From assembly GCA_033558025.1 (NCBI GenBank), contig JAUCEF010000018.1, positions 2,790,001 to 2,854,000 of the forward strand: a stretch of 64,000 bases of DNA. The letters are read 5' to 3'. The translations under genes were made by a program, and so were the position numbers. Positions 42,496 to 54,052 of the stretch are shown here, one piece after another. Position 1 is the first letter of the stretch. Every line of letters begins with the position of its first letter. This stretch comes from Phytophthora sp. 'mugwort'. Its lineage: Eukaryota; Oomycota; Peronosporomycetes; Peronosporales; Peronosporaceae. The notes under the pieces are model-generated. The model was not told the DNA's origin and did no database searches. It was given only the letters and a program-made list of their open reading frames with translations.

Positions 42496-42636
42496 TTTTC
42501 AATCGAAGTATTATGTGGTCAATTTTGTTTCGACCTCTCTCGACGCCAAGACGGAAGCCCCAGAGAAACGCCACTGCGCTGCAACATGTATCTGCGATCA
42601 GGTGACGGCTGTAGCAACCTGGAACGCAAACCCTGA

Positions 42637-43568
42637 ATGAAGACCAACCAAAGCCTCTCGGGTAAAGAGGTCGACTCTCTCGAGGTGGAAGAATTGAAGC
42701 CGCGATGTTGCGGCACCACTGAGCAACCGTATGCGCGCTGTGGGAGGCATAAGTTAGCATCATATGAGCTCTCTGTGCTAGATTACTACGATACTTGCAT
42801 ACGTGAAGATGGCAAAGCGACGTACAAAGATGTGCTCAGATACTGCCAAACGAAAGAGGAGTGTATTCTTATAAAAGGAGAGTGCGCAGCAAATCTGGGT
42901 GACTCGGTCATGGAGCGGACAAATGTGGCACTTCGAGCGGATCTTGGAACAAGTGAGAGAAGAGCAAGCTCGAGCTTCTCAGGCTGACCTAGCTCCAACC
43001 GAAGCGGTGACCAGCTACGCATCCACACCGGCGGTGAGTAAGCTAACCGACCATCGCGACCATCAAGACGCGGTTATCAGTATTTATGCAGTGTACGACG
43101 ACGGCAGCATTGCAAATGATGACGAATTTAGTGCTCTCACTAAACCTGACGTAAACGCACGTCGAACCCGTACTCGACAATTTTTGGGCGAGATACCTAT
43201 TGAATGTAATGGAGGCAATGTTTCCTATGAATCCTAATTCTGATGATGGTGATAGTATACACGACGGTAATTCGTCCAACGATGTATCATCAGAGCATGA
43301 TGCTGTTTTAAATTGCGGTGACTCAGAAAGCGGCAGTGTGGACGAAGAAATGACGATATCAGTTACGATGACGACGCCCAGATTTGAACGATTACATTAT
43401 TGTGAAGACAAAATTGATAGCGGTTGTATAGTGAACGCCGCTGATGGAATCGTCATCGGTACCCGTGAATCTAATTCGCTGCGCAGTCGAAACCGGCCCC
43501 CAGTGTTTTCGTTTAGTTATGAAATCGCGAAAGCTCATCGTGGCCGGACATTCGCAGATTTGACGTAA
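42637..43568 (+). pseudogene. Unrecognised coding remnants
   Basis: Three successive plus-strand frames (42637-42987, 42899-43237, 43200-43568) overlap slightly and together look like one decayed 300-codon gene. The last part is acidic and Ser/Asp-rich, ending in a 'FSFSYEIAKAHRGRTF' block. I recognise no family. It lies directly upstream of a pogo-type DNA-binding fragment and may be part of the same element. Confidence 0.3.
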
Positions 43569-43949
43569 TTCGGATGAGATGAGCTCGCTAGAGCCACGCA
43601 GTTTCCTACACCACGCCATCATCTACTGCGTCATTTACATGTGTCTGCCCAGGCGTCGGTCTCGCTGTATGCACAGCTTGAGTACTATCGCGATTCTGAA
43701 AATGCATTGTCGAGTGTCAAAGGACTTGTGGACAATTTTACTTGGGGATTGTATCCCTACCGTAAAAAACGGTCCCAGTGTGACACATTTTGCTGGCCGG
43801 AATCAAGTCCAAGTCATTGACAACCCTCGCAAAGATTTAATTTCTATGGACGTGGTGACTTCCCGCCTGACAAAATGTATTGGTTTCCCGCCTCACAACC
43901 AAAGATGGCGACGGTGCCAGCAAAAACAGGAACAAGATCAAGCTCCAAG

Positions 43950-44433
43950 TACTACAGGCTCTTAATATATATTTTTTATTTGTAGCAGAAGTATCTAACG
44001 ATACGTTTATGTGTCTCACCGTTACTTGCAGGGTATACAACAAGCCGAGGAAGCGCCTGTCATCGATGTTGCTCAGAGGATACATGTTCATCGATCTACG
44101 CTTTATCGATGGCGCAAAAAGCAGCAGCAGATGGAGTCAAGCCGACCAACAAGAACCTCTACTACGCAGACACAGAAGGGCATCGGAAAGGTGGTGCAAG
44201 GTTTCCCAAGGTTAAGCAACGGTGCGAAGACAAAACGCTTTATTAGGAGTACCGTTTCGTCTCACCTGATCGTTTTATTTTACTTATTTATGTATTCAGG
44301 TTTGCTAGACTACGTGAAGGAAATGAGAAAGGATCGAAAGCTGTTTGTGACGATCAAGTGCATCATTCTAATGATCGCAAAATTTGACCCTGCTTTCGCT
44401 AAGGATAGAAGTTACACGACCATCAAGTCCTGA
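43950..44433 (+). pseudogene. N-terminal DNA-binding part of a pogo-like transposase
   Basis: From about 44030 the sequence reads APVIDVAQRIHVHRSTLYRW, a helix-turn-helix of the pogo/CENP-B kind. After a TTCAG splice-like site it continues GLLDYVKEMRKDRKLF, matching the following helical part of such transposases. Two acceptor-like boundaries (TTACTTGCAG near 44030, GTATTCAG near 44300) suggest short introns. The frame ends at 44433 without a catalytic domain. A fitting catalytic part begins at 47638 on the same strand, beyond an inverted Crypton. Confidence 0.5.
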
Positions 44434-45045
44434 CATCTCGTTTTATAAGACGCAACGCTCTGGTTATTCGTAGTGTGACCCATATCATAAAATATCCGAC
44501 TAACGGACCTCTCCGATCTGTACCACAACAATGGCACATTTAACAAGGAAGTTCCGACGTACAGTACAGACTGCCATACTGCTTAAGGTTAAGGGGGTCA
44601 TCATAAGATGTGAAAGGGAAGTAGAAAGCCTATTTTAGCCTCAGCTTGTAGGGTGAAGGGACATCGTCTGAAACGGCCTATGGGCTTCAAAAAAAACGCA
44701 GCTGATCAAAACCATGCCAATTTAGCCTGAGAGACATGTGCGCTAGAGGCGGTCAAATCAAAAGTGAGATCCAGATTTCCGTGGAGAGGTCCACTATTAG
44801 GAGTAGCAATTCAGCCACCTACGTCTGTGTCTCCGAATTGGTCGATCATCCCCTATCAAACCTCGACACATAGGTTTATAAGACACGCGGCTATTTAGTG
44901 GCTGGCAGTCGCACAGCTCGAACGCAACTCCGCTTTTGAGCACGCTGCCCTCAATCTTACTTTATTATAGATACCGCGCAGGTCTCCGGTGCCATGACCA
45001 TGCAGCCATCAGCTCAAGCAGCGCCCCCCCCCCCCACTCCCACAC
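44434..45045. other. No supported gene
   Basis: No conserved frame on either strand. A run of C (45023-45035) precedes the tRNA-like sequence. Confidence 0.4.
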
Positions 45046-45115
45046 AGTGACGTAGCTCAACGGGAAGAGCGCTGGATCATTGCCCGGAGATGCCTGTTCA
45101 ATTCGGGGCGTCACT
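45046..45115 (+). ncRNA. tRNA-like sequence (degenerate tRNA or SINE head)
   Basis: The ends AGTGACG (45046-45052) and CGTCACT (45109-45115) form a perfect 7-bp acceptor stem. TA then GCTC...GAGC makes a 4-bp D stem and a good A box (TAGCTCAACGG). CCTG-TTCAATT-CGGG makes the T arm with a B box (GTTCAATTC). The anticodon arm (CTGG ATCATTG CCCGG region) pairs poorly; if read anyway the triplet would be CAT. A Cys- or CAG-rich stretch follows. The mispaired anticodon stem argues for a tRNA pseudogene or the head of a tRNA-derived SINE rather than a working tRNA. Confidence 0.5.
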
Positions 45116-45289
45116 ATTTATCAAGATGGGTAGGGATGCGGTGTCGTGTCGCTGCGGCTGCTCCTGCAGCTGCTACCGCTCCTGCTATTGCTGTAGCCAC
45201 TTTCGTGCTGCCACTGCCACTGCCTCTGCCGCGCCTGCTGTGCTGATACTGGAGAAGGGTGTGGGGTTCGTACATGAACTAATTCTGTC

Positions 45290-47070
45290 TTACTGACTAA
45301 CTACCTCTAGCACATCCTGCGTGTATCCAGGAGCAGAGTCAACGATGACAGCGGTATGCAGTAGACGTTCGTGCCTCACGATCTTCGCGTTCAAGTCGCC
45401 AGAGCGGTTGAGGATGCGCAACTGCTTGAAAACTGCGCCGGAGCCGCACGAGCTGATCTTGCATCCTGACAGGAACGCAAGAATGGCTTCCTCCCCTCGC
45501 TGGCCCAAGTCCAGGACGCGGTCAGGTAGTCCGGCGCATTCGAGTCGAGCGTGAACCTGTCCTCCGAGAAGAGCTTCATCAAGGCGACTAGCAGTTTGGT
45601 GTCCGATTTTACTCCTTCGAGATCGGGGCCTGCCACATCGGTGGTTCCTGTGCGTACCACGCGAACCACGTTGCGTGAAGATGGCCACAGCAGTACATCT
45701 GCGTTTGGGCTTATCTGGATCTTGGCTTGCTCTTGCTGACGCTTATTTTGTTTATCCTGTGCTGTCTTTCCTTCCAGTTTAGCTTCTAAAAAGGTTATCC
45801 AGGCGCACATCTTGACCCTTGATGTGCTCTACTGCGCTGATGGTCGATAATCTTGTTCTCGTTACTTGCATGCTTGTGCGGTAGACTGGTTTGTTCGTAT
45901 GCTTGGCTTGGTGCTTGCATTTGCACAGGTAGCAAGGTGCGACGACCACGCTAGAAGCGCACACACAGATGCTCCCGCATTCACAGCAGCCGACTCCAAG
46001 CGCTCGATGGCAGGACCATCCGGTTGGACCTTCTTCATTGCTGGGTAGTGCAAGATGAGGTAGGTTGTGAGGACGTCGGTTGCTTGCTGACTGATGTTGT
46101 ACTTAGAGCTTCCCATCTTATAACAGGTCACGAACAGCGAGCATTGGACAGTGGTGATCTTCTCGTGCGTTTTAGCATCAAAAGGCTTCAAGTTCTGAGG
46201 CTTGATCTCAGCCGTCGTGGCGTGCCCTCTGAGTGACTTACTAATCATGTGATCTTCTCGACTTGTGTCGAAAAAAAAATGTAATTGAAACCCTTGTTTG
46301 TCGTACTCATGTTCCAGGCTCCTCGGTCAAAAATCCGGCGCTCTGTGAGTCGATCACATCCGTTGACGTGCTGCGCACCACCACGGCGGAACGAGTGCGA
46401 CGTCAGCGAGGCTTGGACACCGGCAACACCGGCAACGCGGTCAAGGAGACGATTGACGTGGGAGTATATCGTCGGCGTCGTATCGATAGACACAAGAGCA
46501 GCCGGGGGCTGGAGCAGCGGCGGCCTCAAGCGCAGCGAAATCGCCGGGGTGATTCGAGATTTCCAGCAGCGGCGTCGAAGGCGCCAGCGTTACAGCAGCT
46601 TGGACCGGGATGTCGGGAAGGTTGCCAATCAAGGCGACACACGGCGCTGTTTGCGTGATGAGCGCTAATGCGATCACGTGCAGGGGGCATGTGATGAAAT
46701 CGGCGTCTGGAAACAGCGACAGCCCCTGTTCTTCATGCGAATAAAGCGGACGAATAACATGCCCGCTGCGTCGAGAGAGAGATTCTGCTTGCGGACGAGC
46801 GACAATCCGAAGCTCGTTCAAACAGGTACCACAGCATGCACAGCAACGCTGCGTCTTGGTAGTCATTAGAGGAACGTGCATTTTGATACAAATACCGCAT
46901 CATCATTTTTAGATCACTCTTTGAGGATGGTGGTGTTTTATTGACTACCTTTCCATCTCGCTTCATACAGAAGCTGTCCAGCGTCTTCCCCATGCTATAG
47001 CTTTGCTTCGACAATGTGTCGTTGCACAGGGAAGAGCTCGAACAGCCACATCTTTCTCTGACGGTAGTAT
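45290..47070 (-). pseudogene. Decayed Crypton-type tyrosine recombinase, copy 2
   Basis: Minus-strand blocks in order: MGKTLDSFCMKRDGKVV (about 46995-46940), YLYQNARSSNDYQDAALLCM and LWYLFERASD (46900-46810), EEQGLSLFPDADFITCPL (46730-46680), and SLTSHSFRRGGAQHVNG (about 46415-46365), which is the H-x-x-R box. FDRGAWNMSTTNKGFNYIF (46340-46285) follows with the Tyr near its end. A long C-terminal accessory part continues through 45862 to 45290 in two more frames. Arg and His of the active site are kept, so this copy is the better preserved of the two. Frame breaks remain, including one inside the first half (DLxx to RSSASR near 46800). It lies opposite in orientation to copy 1. Confidence 0.75.
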
Positions 47071-47634
47071 TGCATTGCGGTGTTCCGGGCAAGTGACTTG
47101 CCGTTCTTGCCCTCGTTAAATGCAAGATACATACCAACTTATTCAAAACGACGACGTTTTTACAAAGGTGTTAAAAGTCTTGACGGCCGTTTCCTTTGCC
47201 CGCTTTGTGTTGCCAGGCTTGAGCTCGTCTAAGCCCATACTTTATGGATTGGTCGGAAAGGCTGCAAATATGCAAGTGATACGCTCATAACTTGGAATTT
47301 GAATGGTGATACACATATTTTTCTTGTCCCTCCGACACAATACGTCGGAATGGCTGGTGTGGATGATCAACCTAACCCTACCCAACAAGGAGTTTTTGGT
47401 CAAACGTATTGACAAGCATCATCTGATTGGTTGTTTATAAATAAAATTCAACGATTGGCCGTATATGAGTAACTATATCTAATACAAACATTGAGTGAGG
47501 TCGGATAAATGGTCATATTCATCCATAAAGACTCGAAAGTGCGCAGCGACATGCGGGTAACTATCATTTTATTTTATTTATGGGTCTCGTTAAAATATGT
47601 TCTTATCTAATTAATTTGAAACTGTCATATTTGT

Positions 47635-48540
47635 AGGAAGTTGCCGACGCATTTGCTAATTCCGTCAACGTCGCTATTAAAGAAGATGAAGTGGTAGCAT
47701 TTCATGAATCCTATCATGAAAAGTATTATTGTCTGTTCAACATGGACCAGACAATCGTCTTTATGGACAACCCAGGTCGAGTCACGCTGGAGTACCGTGC
47801 TGAGACCAATGTTGACATCATACAAGGAAAAGTGTGACTGGTGGGCGCTGAAGCGTATTCCTGTGTGCTTTAGCGACTGAGAGAAGCTTCCCCCACTGGT
47901 GGTGTACGCGGGGGTCCCTGGAGGCCCCGTCTCAGAGGAGGTACTCATCTCTCAGTTTCGGCGATCCGTCAAATGTGCACACGGTACAGCCGAAAGCATT
48001 TCGCGGCTACTCCATCATGGGCGAATGGATATCAAAGGTAGAAATCAAATTTTGTTAAAATTATATTTCATGGACTGAAAGTGTACTGACTTTATTATGC
48101 TTCTCGAAGATAGAGACTCCCAGCATTACGTCAAGTCGCATGATTCTTCTGGACAGCTTAAAGATCCACAAGATGGCCAACATTCGAGAAAGACTTGAAA
48201 CTAAGTGCTGCACTCAAGTGCAGTACATTCAACCAGGGATAACTGGTTTGAGTCAGCCTATGGACGTCAGTGTGATGCGTTCATTCAAGAGCAAGATACA
48301 GTACGTGCTGCTGTAACGTAAGCCATATTCATTTCTCTAATTATACATAATGCTGACTACAATGCACTCATGTTGCAGGGATCTATATGTCAAGCATCAT
48401 GCGGATCACCCCTTTCCTACCAGCGCTGGAGAACGGCGCGTAATGCTATCGTACCTTGTGGGTAAGGCGTGGAAGATGGTGGAGCCTAAATTAAACCTTG
48501 TCGCACTGGAACTGTTTTTTTACGGTACATGATGATTCCT
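47635..48540 (+). pseudogene. Catalytic part of a pogo-like (DDE_1) transposase, possibly with introns
   Basis: After an acceptor-like TTTGTAG at 47637 the frame reads EVADAFANSVNV and then FNMDQTIVFMD (Asp near 47745). After an intron-like gap (GTAGAA...CTCGAAG, about 48040-48110) follow SSRMILLDSLKIHKM, with the second Asp (48152), and ITGLSQPMDVSVMRSFKSK, with the third acidic residue (48263). A second intron-like gap (GTGCTG...TTGCAG) leads to DLYVKHHADHPFPTSAG. The Asn normally following the second Asp is Ser. A frameshift after 47835 breaks the part between the first and second blocks. Probably the same element as the DNA-binding part at 43.95-44.43 kb. Confidence 0.7.
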
Positions 48541-48639
48541 GTCTCGGGAAATTGCCACTGGAGCCTGTTGGTTCTTAATATCCTCTGGCCAATAGGTCTC
48601 GCTCTATCGCATTGACTCGTTCCAGGTACTCGTAGCTCG

Positions 48640-48830
48640 TCTTGCGTCTGCAACCTCGCGAAAACATTGATGGTACAAGTTCGTGGAAGTACTTTTTCTC
48701 TTCTGCGGGGATTGCTTCTGCTACGAAGCCTCGACAGATCAATTCGGTCGACTGGGGTATTTATATGCTGTATTACATGGGGAAGATTGCACAGCTCATT
48801 ATCTCGAAGATGCAGCCTCTTTCCATATTG
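48640..48830 (+). pseudogene. Possible Ulp1/C48 protease fragment
   Basis: The frame contains QINSVDWGIYMLYYMGKIA, resembling the catalytic block of Ulp1-type proteases (Q-x-D-S-x-D-C-G-x-x-V). The Cys position is occupied by Trp, so it would be inactive. No His or Asp box is visible. It may belong to another Ulp1-bearing element. Confidence 0.35.
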
Positions 48831-49199
48831 ACCGAGACGGAGAGGCTAACGACGGAGCAGGAAGATCCGACCGTTTCCGTGCTGCTCTTCGCTCAATGAC
48901 TTTCTGTGTGATGAAGAAGCCGTATTGGCTACAATTCACGCATTGATGGAGCATCTCGGTATCTATCAGGTGCCGTGCCGCGCTATGCAGGGTGACATCA
49001 CTGACACCGGTCATGCGGAATGCTACGCGTTGATAGAGCACTTTCGCTATGCTCGAGTGCTATGCCAAGCTACATGCAGTACTCTCATCCCTGGACCACG
49101 CGACTGTGACCAAGCATGGAACGGACGAGGAGGCAACCCACGCCTACGACCTGTTGAAGAAGCTGGAGATCTGAACGATGTGACCAAGGCACTGCAAGA

Positions 49200-49620
49200 C
49201 TCAACGCTGAGTTAGTTAGTGCCCGTCGTGCATTCGACCCCGTCGCACGCAAGTACCCTCGGATGAGAGCGCAACTGGCCAGCGACGCACCTGCCGTCAA
49301 CTACCCCGAGCTCGAACTGGAATCGCGAAGATCATTTTCGGGTCGAGGCTGAGCGCTCGTGAGCAGGAAGCATGCGCTTCTTTCAAGTGCTCTGAAGATG
49401 ATGTCACCCCAGCCGAGGACAGCCGATCCTTTTTGGCATCTGCTTCAAGACGATGCACAAGTCTCCTGCTACGATGTACATGCCGCTGGATTGGATGCCC
49501 CCAACTTCCAATGCATGCGAACGATTTTTTCGCAGGCGAGGCTCGTTTACTCGGACTTGCGGAAAAACATGGACCCTGACACACTCGAAGTTCTGATGTC
49601 TCTTGCATAAAAAAGACTGG
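49200..49620 (+). pseudogene. C-terminal dimerisation region of a hAT transposase
   Basis: The end of this stretch reads CMRTIFSQARLVYSDLRKNM followed by DPDTLEVLMSL, the hAT family C-terminal dimerisation motif (usually 'ERxFSxAxxVxSDLRxxMxPxTLExLxxL'). The 100 codons before it (ARKYPRMRAQLASDAPAVNY and an acidic spacer) fit the preceding helical part in two frames. The catalytic core is absent. The element is a dead 3' fragment. Confidence 0.65.
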
Positions 49621-49689
49621 TGAAATGCAACAAGTGCACAAGCAATTAGACAGAAACATGCGTCGGGAGCTTCGTGAATAACTGCGTTA

Positions 49690-51570
49690 CGATTCTTGCG
49701 CAGATATGCTGATGAATAAATGAAAATGCCATATTGAGGAGCCCTGCCTCCAGCACCTTGTGCACTGGTGCGTTGGATTTGCGAGTAAGAAAAGGATGAT
49801 TCGCGAGTGGAGAGGCAAACCGGGTGCTCCGCGAGTAAAATATGAGAAGGATATTTTTGGAAGAATTACCTTATACAAGTGAATATGTACTTAGAAGTGC
49901 AGGTGACAGATGTCCTTTTTGGTCGTTGCTAAGTGAAATGTTGTACACTGAATGAACCGATCTGTTTAGTTCGTAAGAACTTCAGCTTAATTAGTACGAG
50001 ACAAATTCGTCTGACTAGAACGATTTTCACTTTTGGTCTCTATGTCGCTATTCCTAGGTACGGTGGGACAAAACCTGCATGTACTGCATTGCCACCGTCA
50101 GCGAAGGTCGACAAGGTCACCAAAGTTTACCTTAGCTAGAGCTTTAGCCTGTGTTAGGCGCCTTCCACACCTGCTTTCCGTTTTCTTCCACCATGATGCC
50201 GCCAGCGCGCTCCAGCTTCATCTTCAAGTAATTTACGTGGCTCGAAGTGGGGCTGGCAGCTTCCCCGTCTCGCTGAGCTTTTCATGATTTATTATTATTA
50301 TTTTCGATTTAGACGCTATTTTAGTATTTCCTTAGGGTCAAAATTTTCATGGGAGTTTTGGATTAACCATAAATGTAAACAAATTTGAGGATATTTACCT
50401 ATAGCCCCTAAAATAAAAATTAAAATACAAGCTACTCAGCTATCTTTAAAACACAGTTAAAAATGTATTTGAAGTACCAAATAACTTACGATGATTTAGT
50501 TTTATTTTAATAATTGTTTAGTTATTAAAATAATTAAACAGTTTTGTAACACTTGCACCGCAGGTTGGCAGACCGCGCACATTCTTTCGCGCAGTTCCAG
50601 CAAGTGCGTGGCTTTCTTTGGTATGGTCTACCACATTCACGTTGCCAAGCTCGACGGTCATAGTATATGGCGGCACGACCACCAGATGATATTTGGTGGT
50701 TGTGCGTAATTAACGGTCAGTCGCAATCTCCTTATTATAGTAAGTACTTCAAATTGGAAATCATATAGTTGCAAGTCTACGTAGATTTTCACTTAGATAG
50801 GTAATTCGTCGATTCTTTGCGACTAAGAGGGAAATGCGAGTAAGTCACGTGCCCGGGATTATGTTACGACGTCGTTTTTGGACATTGGTAGCGTGGTCAC
50901 ATTAAAGGCAGGCTTGGAAGAGTGGTGGGCATCATCGGCAAACTTGAACTTAATCTACAATTATATCTGGCTGAGGCTCTCCGAAGAAAAGTTGACGATG
51001 AGGCAAGTCTACAATACTCCCCCCCTCCCTGACTGCGGGTCTTCGAGAAGAACAGACCGTTAGGAGAGCGCACTGGAGATAGCATTTATTAGCCCACGAA
51101 GGTCAACGAAGACACGGAGAACCCTTGGAAGCGAGACGCGTCCGGTTTTGTGATCCCAGAGCTGTATGACGACAGGATGATGAAGGTCACTCTCGACGCC
51201 AGTACGTGGAAGTGTCTGTCGTCGCACGATGCTGATCTTAGCGCAATGAGATCTTGTATGGGACTCGGTTTCGCTACTGCTGCGCTGATTATATAATGGA
51301 CTAATTAATTTCGCCCACCGACCCCATCCCGTCTGATGATCTAGTGAAAGCCATGGCGTTGCTCTCTGACAAGACAAACTACCCGCAATTAACCATCATA
51401 TAGTCGCTATTGCAGCGCAGTGCAAATCAAGAGCATCCTCAAAAACGTTTCCTGCCAGCACATACCGTTAACGCGTCACGGAGCCGTCCATGATCGAAAC
51501 AGAAGGTGTGCTCATGAGCGAGCACACTGGTGAAAGTGTGTCCGCCTGACTGGAAAAACGCGGCGGGCTG
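49690..51570. other. AT-rich stretch, no supported gene
   Basis: Open frames are short on both strands without recognisable domains. 50280-50560 is strongly AT-rich with runs such as 'taaaataaaaattaaaat'. Confidence 0.45.
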
Positions 51571-51789
51571 AAAGTGGCGCATTCAGTACGACCAGGGCCT
51601 CATAATCTCCCAATGGACCTACTCGCCAAGTTTATTGACTACAGCCATTCGATCGGCGATCCACCTCTACATCCCCAAACTGCCTATACTCGGACACCGC
51701 CCTGCATACCTCCGTTTCAGCTATTTTCTACAATTTACTCGCAAATCATCCTTCTTTGGGTTTTACTCGCAAAATCATCCTTTTCTTAC

Positions 51790-52815
51790 TCGAACATCTC
51801 TCTGAGGAAGACTTGTGTGTGCGCAGCCGTCGACGGAAAGCGTCTTATCGGCTTTGTGGAAAACCCCAACTACGATGGCGTTCCGAGGACAGCTAAAGAA
51901 AGCGAAATCAAGATGCCCGACGTTGACGATACGCCGAAGTGCACGCCGGTCGAGCAAACTAATGTCGATTCCGACACCGTAGATTACGAATAGAGTGACG
52001 AAGAACTCAAGCCTCCCTCTGAGTCTGACGAAGATGACTCTGACACTTCGATTAAGCGCAAGATTTACCCACCATCTACCCGTTCAACCGCCGCCAAGTC
52101 GACAAGGAACGCAAGCATCTCACCAAAGAGAAGCTCCAAGCTCTCTGCCAGCGTGAGCGACTCCGCCAGGAAGCAAATAATAAAACTTTCATTATGAAGA
52201 CGATGGACAACACTTATGCCTGCCTGGTCAAGAATCTCACGATTAGTACGAGATCTTCAACTCATTTGCCAGAAGTATGAGGGCGCAGCCTTCCACGGCG
52301 ACCCCTACTTCATCCCGCACTACTTGGTGGAGATCAAGTACGAGGAAGGCTCCGATCACCGAGTTCTTCCTCAATCTGGAGAGCGCGATAAGAGCCTCGA
52401 ATGAAGCCACCGAATCGGTGATGGCGGAACTTTCTACCTGTTCCATTCCATGCCCAAATCTTGGAAGAACGACCTCCGTATCTAGAAGGCCGGCGGAAGT
52501 ACCTTCCGTACGAGGACCTGAAAGCAAAGTATTGAAGCGACCTCGAGGTACAAGAACGCTACACGCTGTCCAAGGGAACGGCGGAGACGACAGAAACGAA
52601 AAATGAGTGCGCTGTCGTTGCTATGGCGCTTAAATCCCGAACCCCAGGCTTTGGTACTACCGGCTTACCCCGCCTATAAGGCGTATGTGCTCAAACGAGA
52701 CAGTGCTTTTCGCTCAAATTGCAATGAAACCTCGTTAGAGAACATACTTCGTAGAAGGCACGGGCATGGTTTGGTTTATCGCCACCAAGAGCTGACAGCC
52801 AGTCACTGGTAGCTC
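51790..52815 (+). pseudogene. Decayed gene of unknown family
   Basis: Plus-strand frames follow each other with few gaps: an acidic Asp/Glu/Ser part (51830-52060), a basic Arg/Lys/Gln coiled-coil-like part (52080-52200), then HYLVEIKYEEGSDHRVLPQS (about 52318-52377) and a last part ending at 52812. The codon texture is protein-like and the frames run the same way, so it was once one gene of 300 or more codons. I know no domain with these motifs. Its place before a pogo DNA-binding fragment suggests transposon cargo or an oomycete repeat family. Confidence 0.35.
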
Positions 52816-52929
52816 CTCAAGCCGCTCTCGAGCTCACCTTTCGATCAACTTTGCTGGTCATACTACAATTAGCACCATCAGGTGCACCGAACGCTGTAGC
52901 TACAGCACCAACGAGCAGCTTGCAGTTCT

Positions 52930-53750
52930 AGTATACTACCAGAAGGGGGTGAAAGGCCACGGGTTTGAGGTGCTCAATGCAAAGCACAACGTGCCTGCGA
53001 ACACTATCCGAGGCTGGCATGACGTCGCAGGCCGCCTGAAGGAGGCCTCAAGCATCGACAAGTCGCAACCCGAGTTTCCCGTCGTCTTCGTCTTAGCGGA
53101 GCTAGGCGCAAACCAGGCCACTCGAAGCTCAAAGAGAAGATTTTCGATTAGGTCGCAGCTCGTAACGCCAAATGCCTTCGTGTTAAAGACACTTGTATTC
53201 ATCTACAGACCCACAACTTGTACTTAGTTATCGTGATACGCATAGCGGCGACGCCTCAGGCTTTAAGGTCTCTTCGGGCTGCCTACCCAGATTTAAGCAT
53301 CGGAGGAACCTCGTTTCACGGCGCCAGATAACATCACGGTCACTTCCCGACGGCGCACCTCAAATCTGTCGTGACATCGCCCAGTAAGCGTAGCACCTCA
53401 TTGCGACGCACGGCGTCAAACCCGGCAACATCGATAATATGGACCAGGTACCACGCTACTCGAGACGGAGCCGAAGTCAACAATCACTTCACGTGGCGCC
53501 AGTGATGGGCTGTTGCGGAAAGGTTAATCAACTCATCAGCGGTTAACTGAGGCGTTCGCTATCACCACAGAGGGCAATATTCTCACACCCACCTGCTCTT
53601 CTCCAAACTGAAGAGCAAACCGTCGTGTCCCCCAGGTGTCATGGTCGACGTCAATCCCACTGGCATGTGGAATGGTGACTACTACTCGCGTAAGATGAGG
53701 ACGAAGATAACGTTAGCAAGCAACAGTATCAAGACGGATGAAGATGCTTA
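52930..53750 (+). pseudogene. Decayed pogo-like transposase with CENP-B-type DNA-binding domain
   Basis: The start reads YYQKGVKGHGFEVLNAKHN and TIRGWHDV, the first helix-turn-helix. Around 53245-53330 FKVSSGCLPRFKHRRNLVSR is the second, CENP-B/Tc5-type, DNA-binding helix set. Near 53431-53455 IDNMDQVPRY marks the first catalytic Asp, and 53600-53700 reads KPSCPPGVMVDVN and TGMWNGDYYS, the next conserved block. Later catalytic blocks are missing; the Tc1-type transposon at 53917 begins just behind, so it may have been truncated by or before that insertion. Several frame changes and stops. Confidence 0.65.
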
Positions 53751-53918
53751 GACCGGTAGCGCCACGGTTCTCCCTAGAGACACGGAGTTGTCTAATGCGG
53801 AGATTGTACATCACAACTTAGCAAAACGTCTGCTTCATCAGGAATATCACATTTAGGAGGGGTTTGTGGCCGAGGCATCGAGTTATACGGTATATAAGAT
53901 TATTTGTAAAAATAAGTA

Positions 53919-53984
53919 CCGTCGAACGACAAAAGACTTACATGACGAGGACAAAACTAATGTATAATGGTGACACAACTCATT
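53919..53984 (+). repeat. Left terminal inverted repeat
   Basis: Begins CCGTCGAACGAC directly after TA (53917-53918). About 60 of 66 positions pair with the right repeat. Confidence 0.92.
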
Positions 53985-54052
53985 CATCCCTGGACCACTT
54001 GGATGGATGAATTTGTCACTTTTGAACCATTAGTATCATACTGCATTTATTG

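Noticed and set aside
45090..45296. Cys-rich small protein frame after the tRNA-like sequence
   Set aside because: Cys and Ala come from a CTG/GCTGC-rich low-complexity stretch; no signal peptide or regular spacing that would support a secreted Cys-rich protein.
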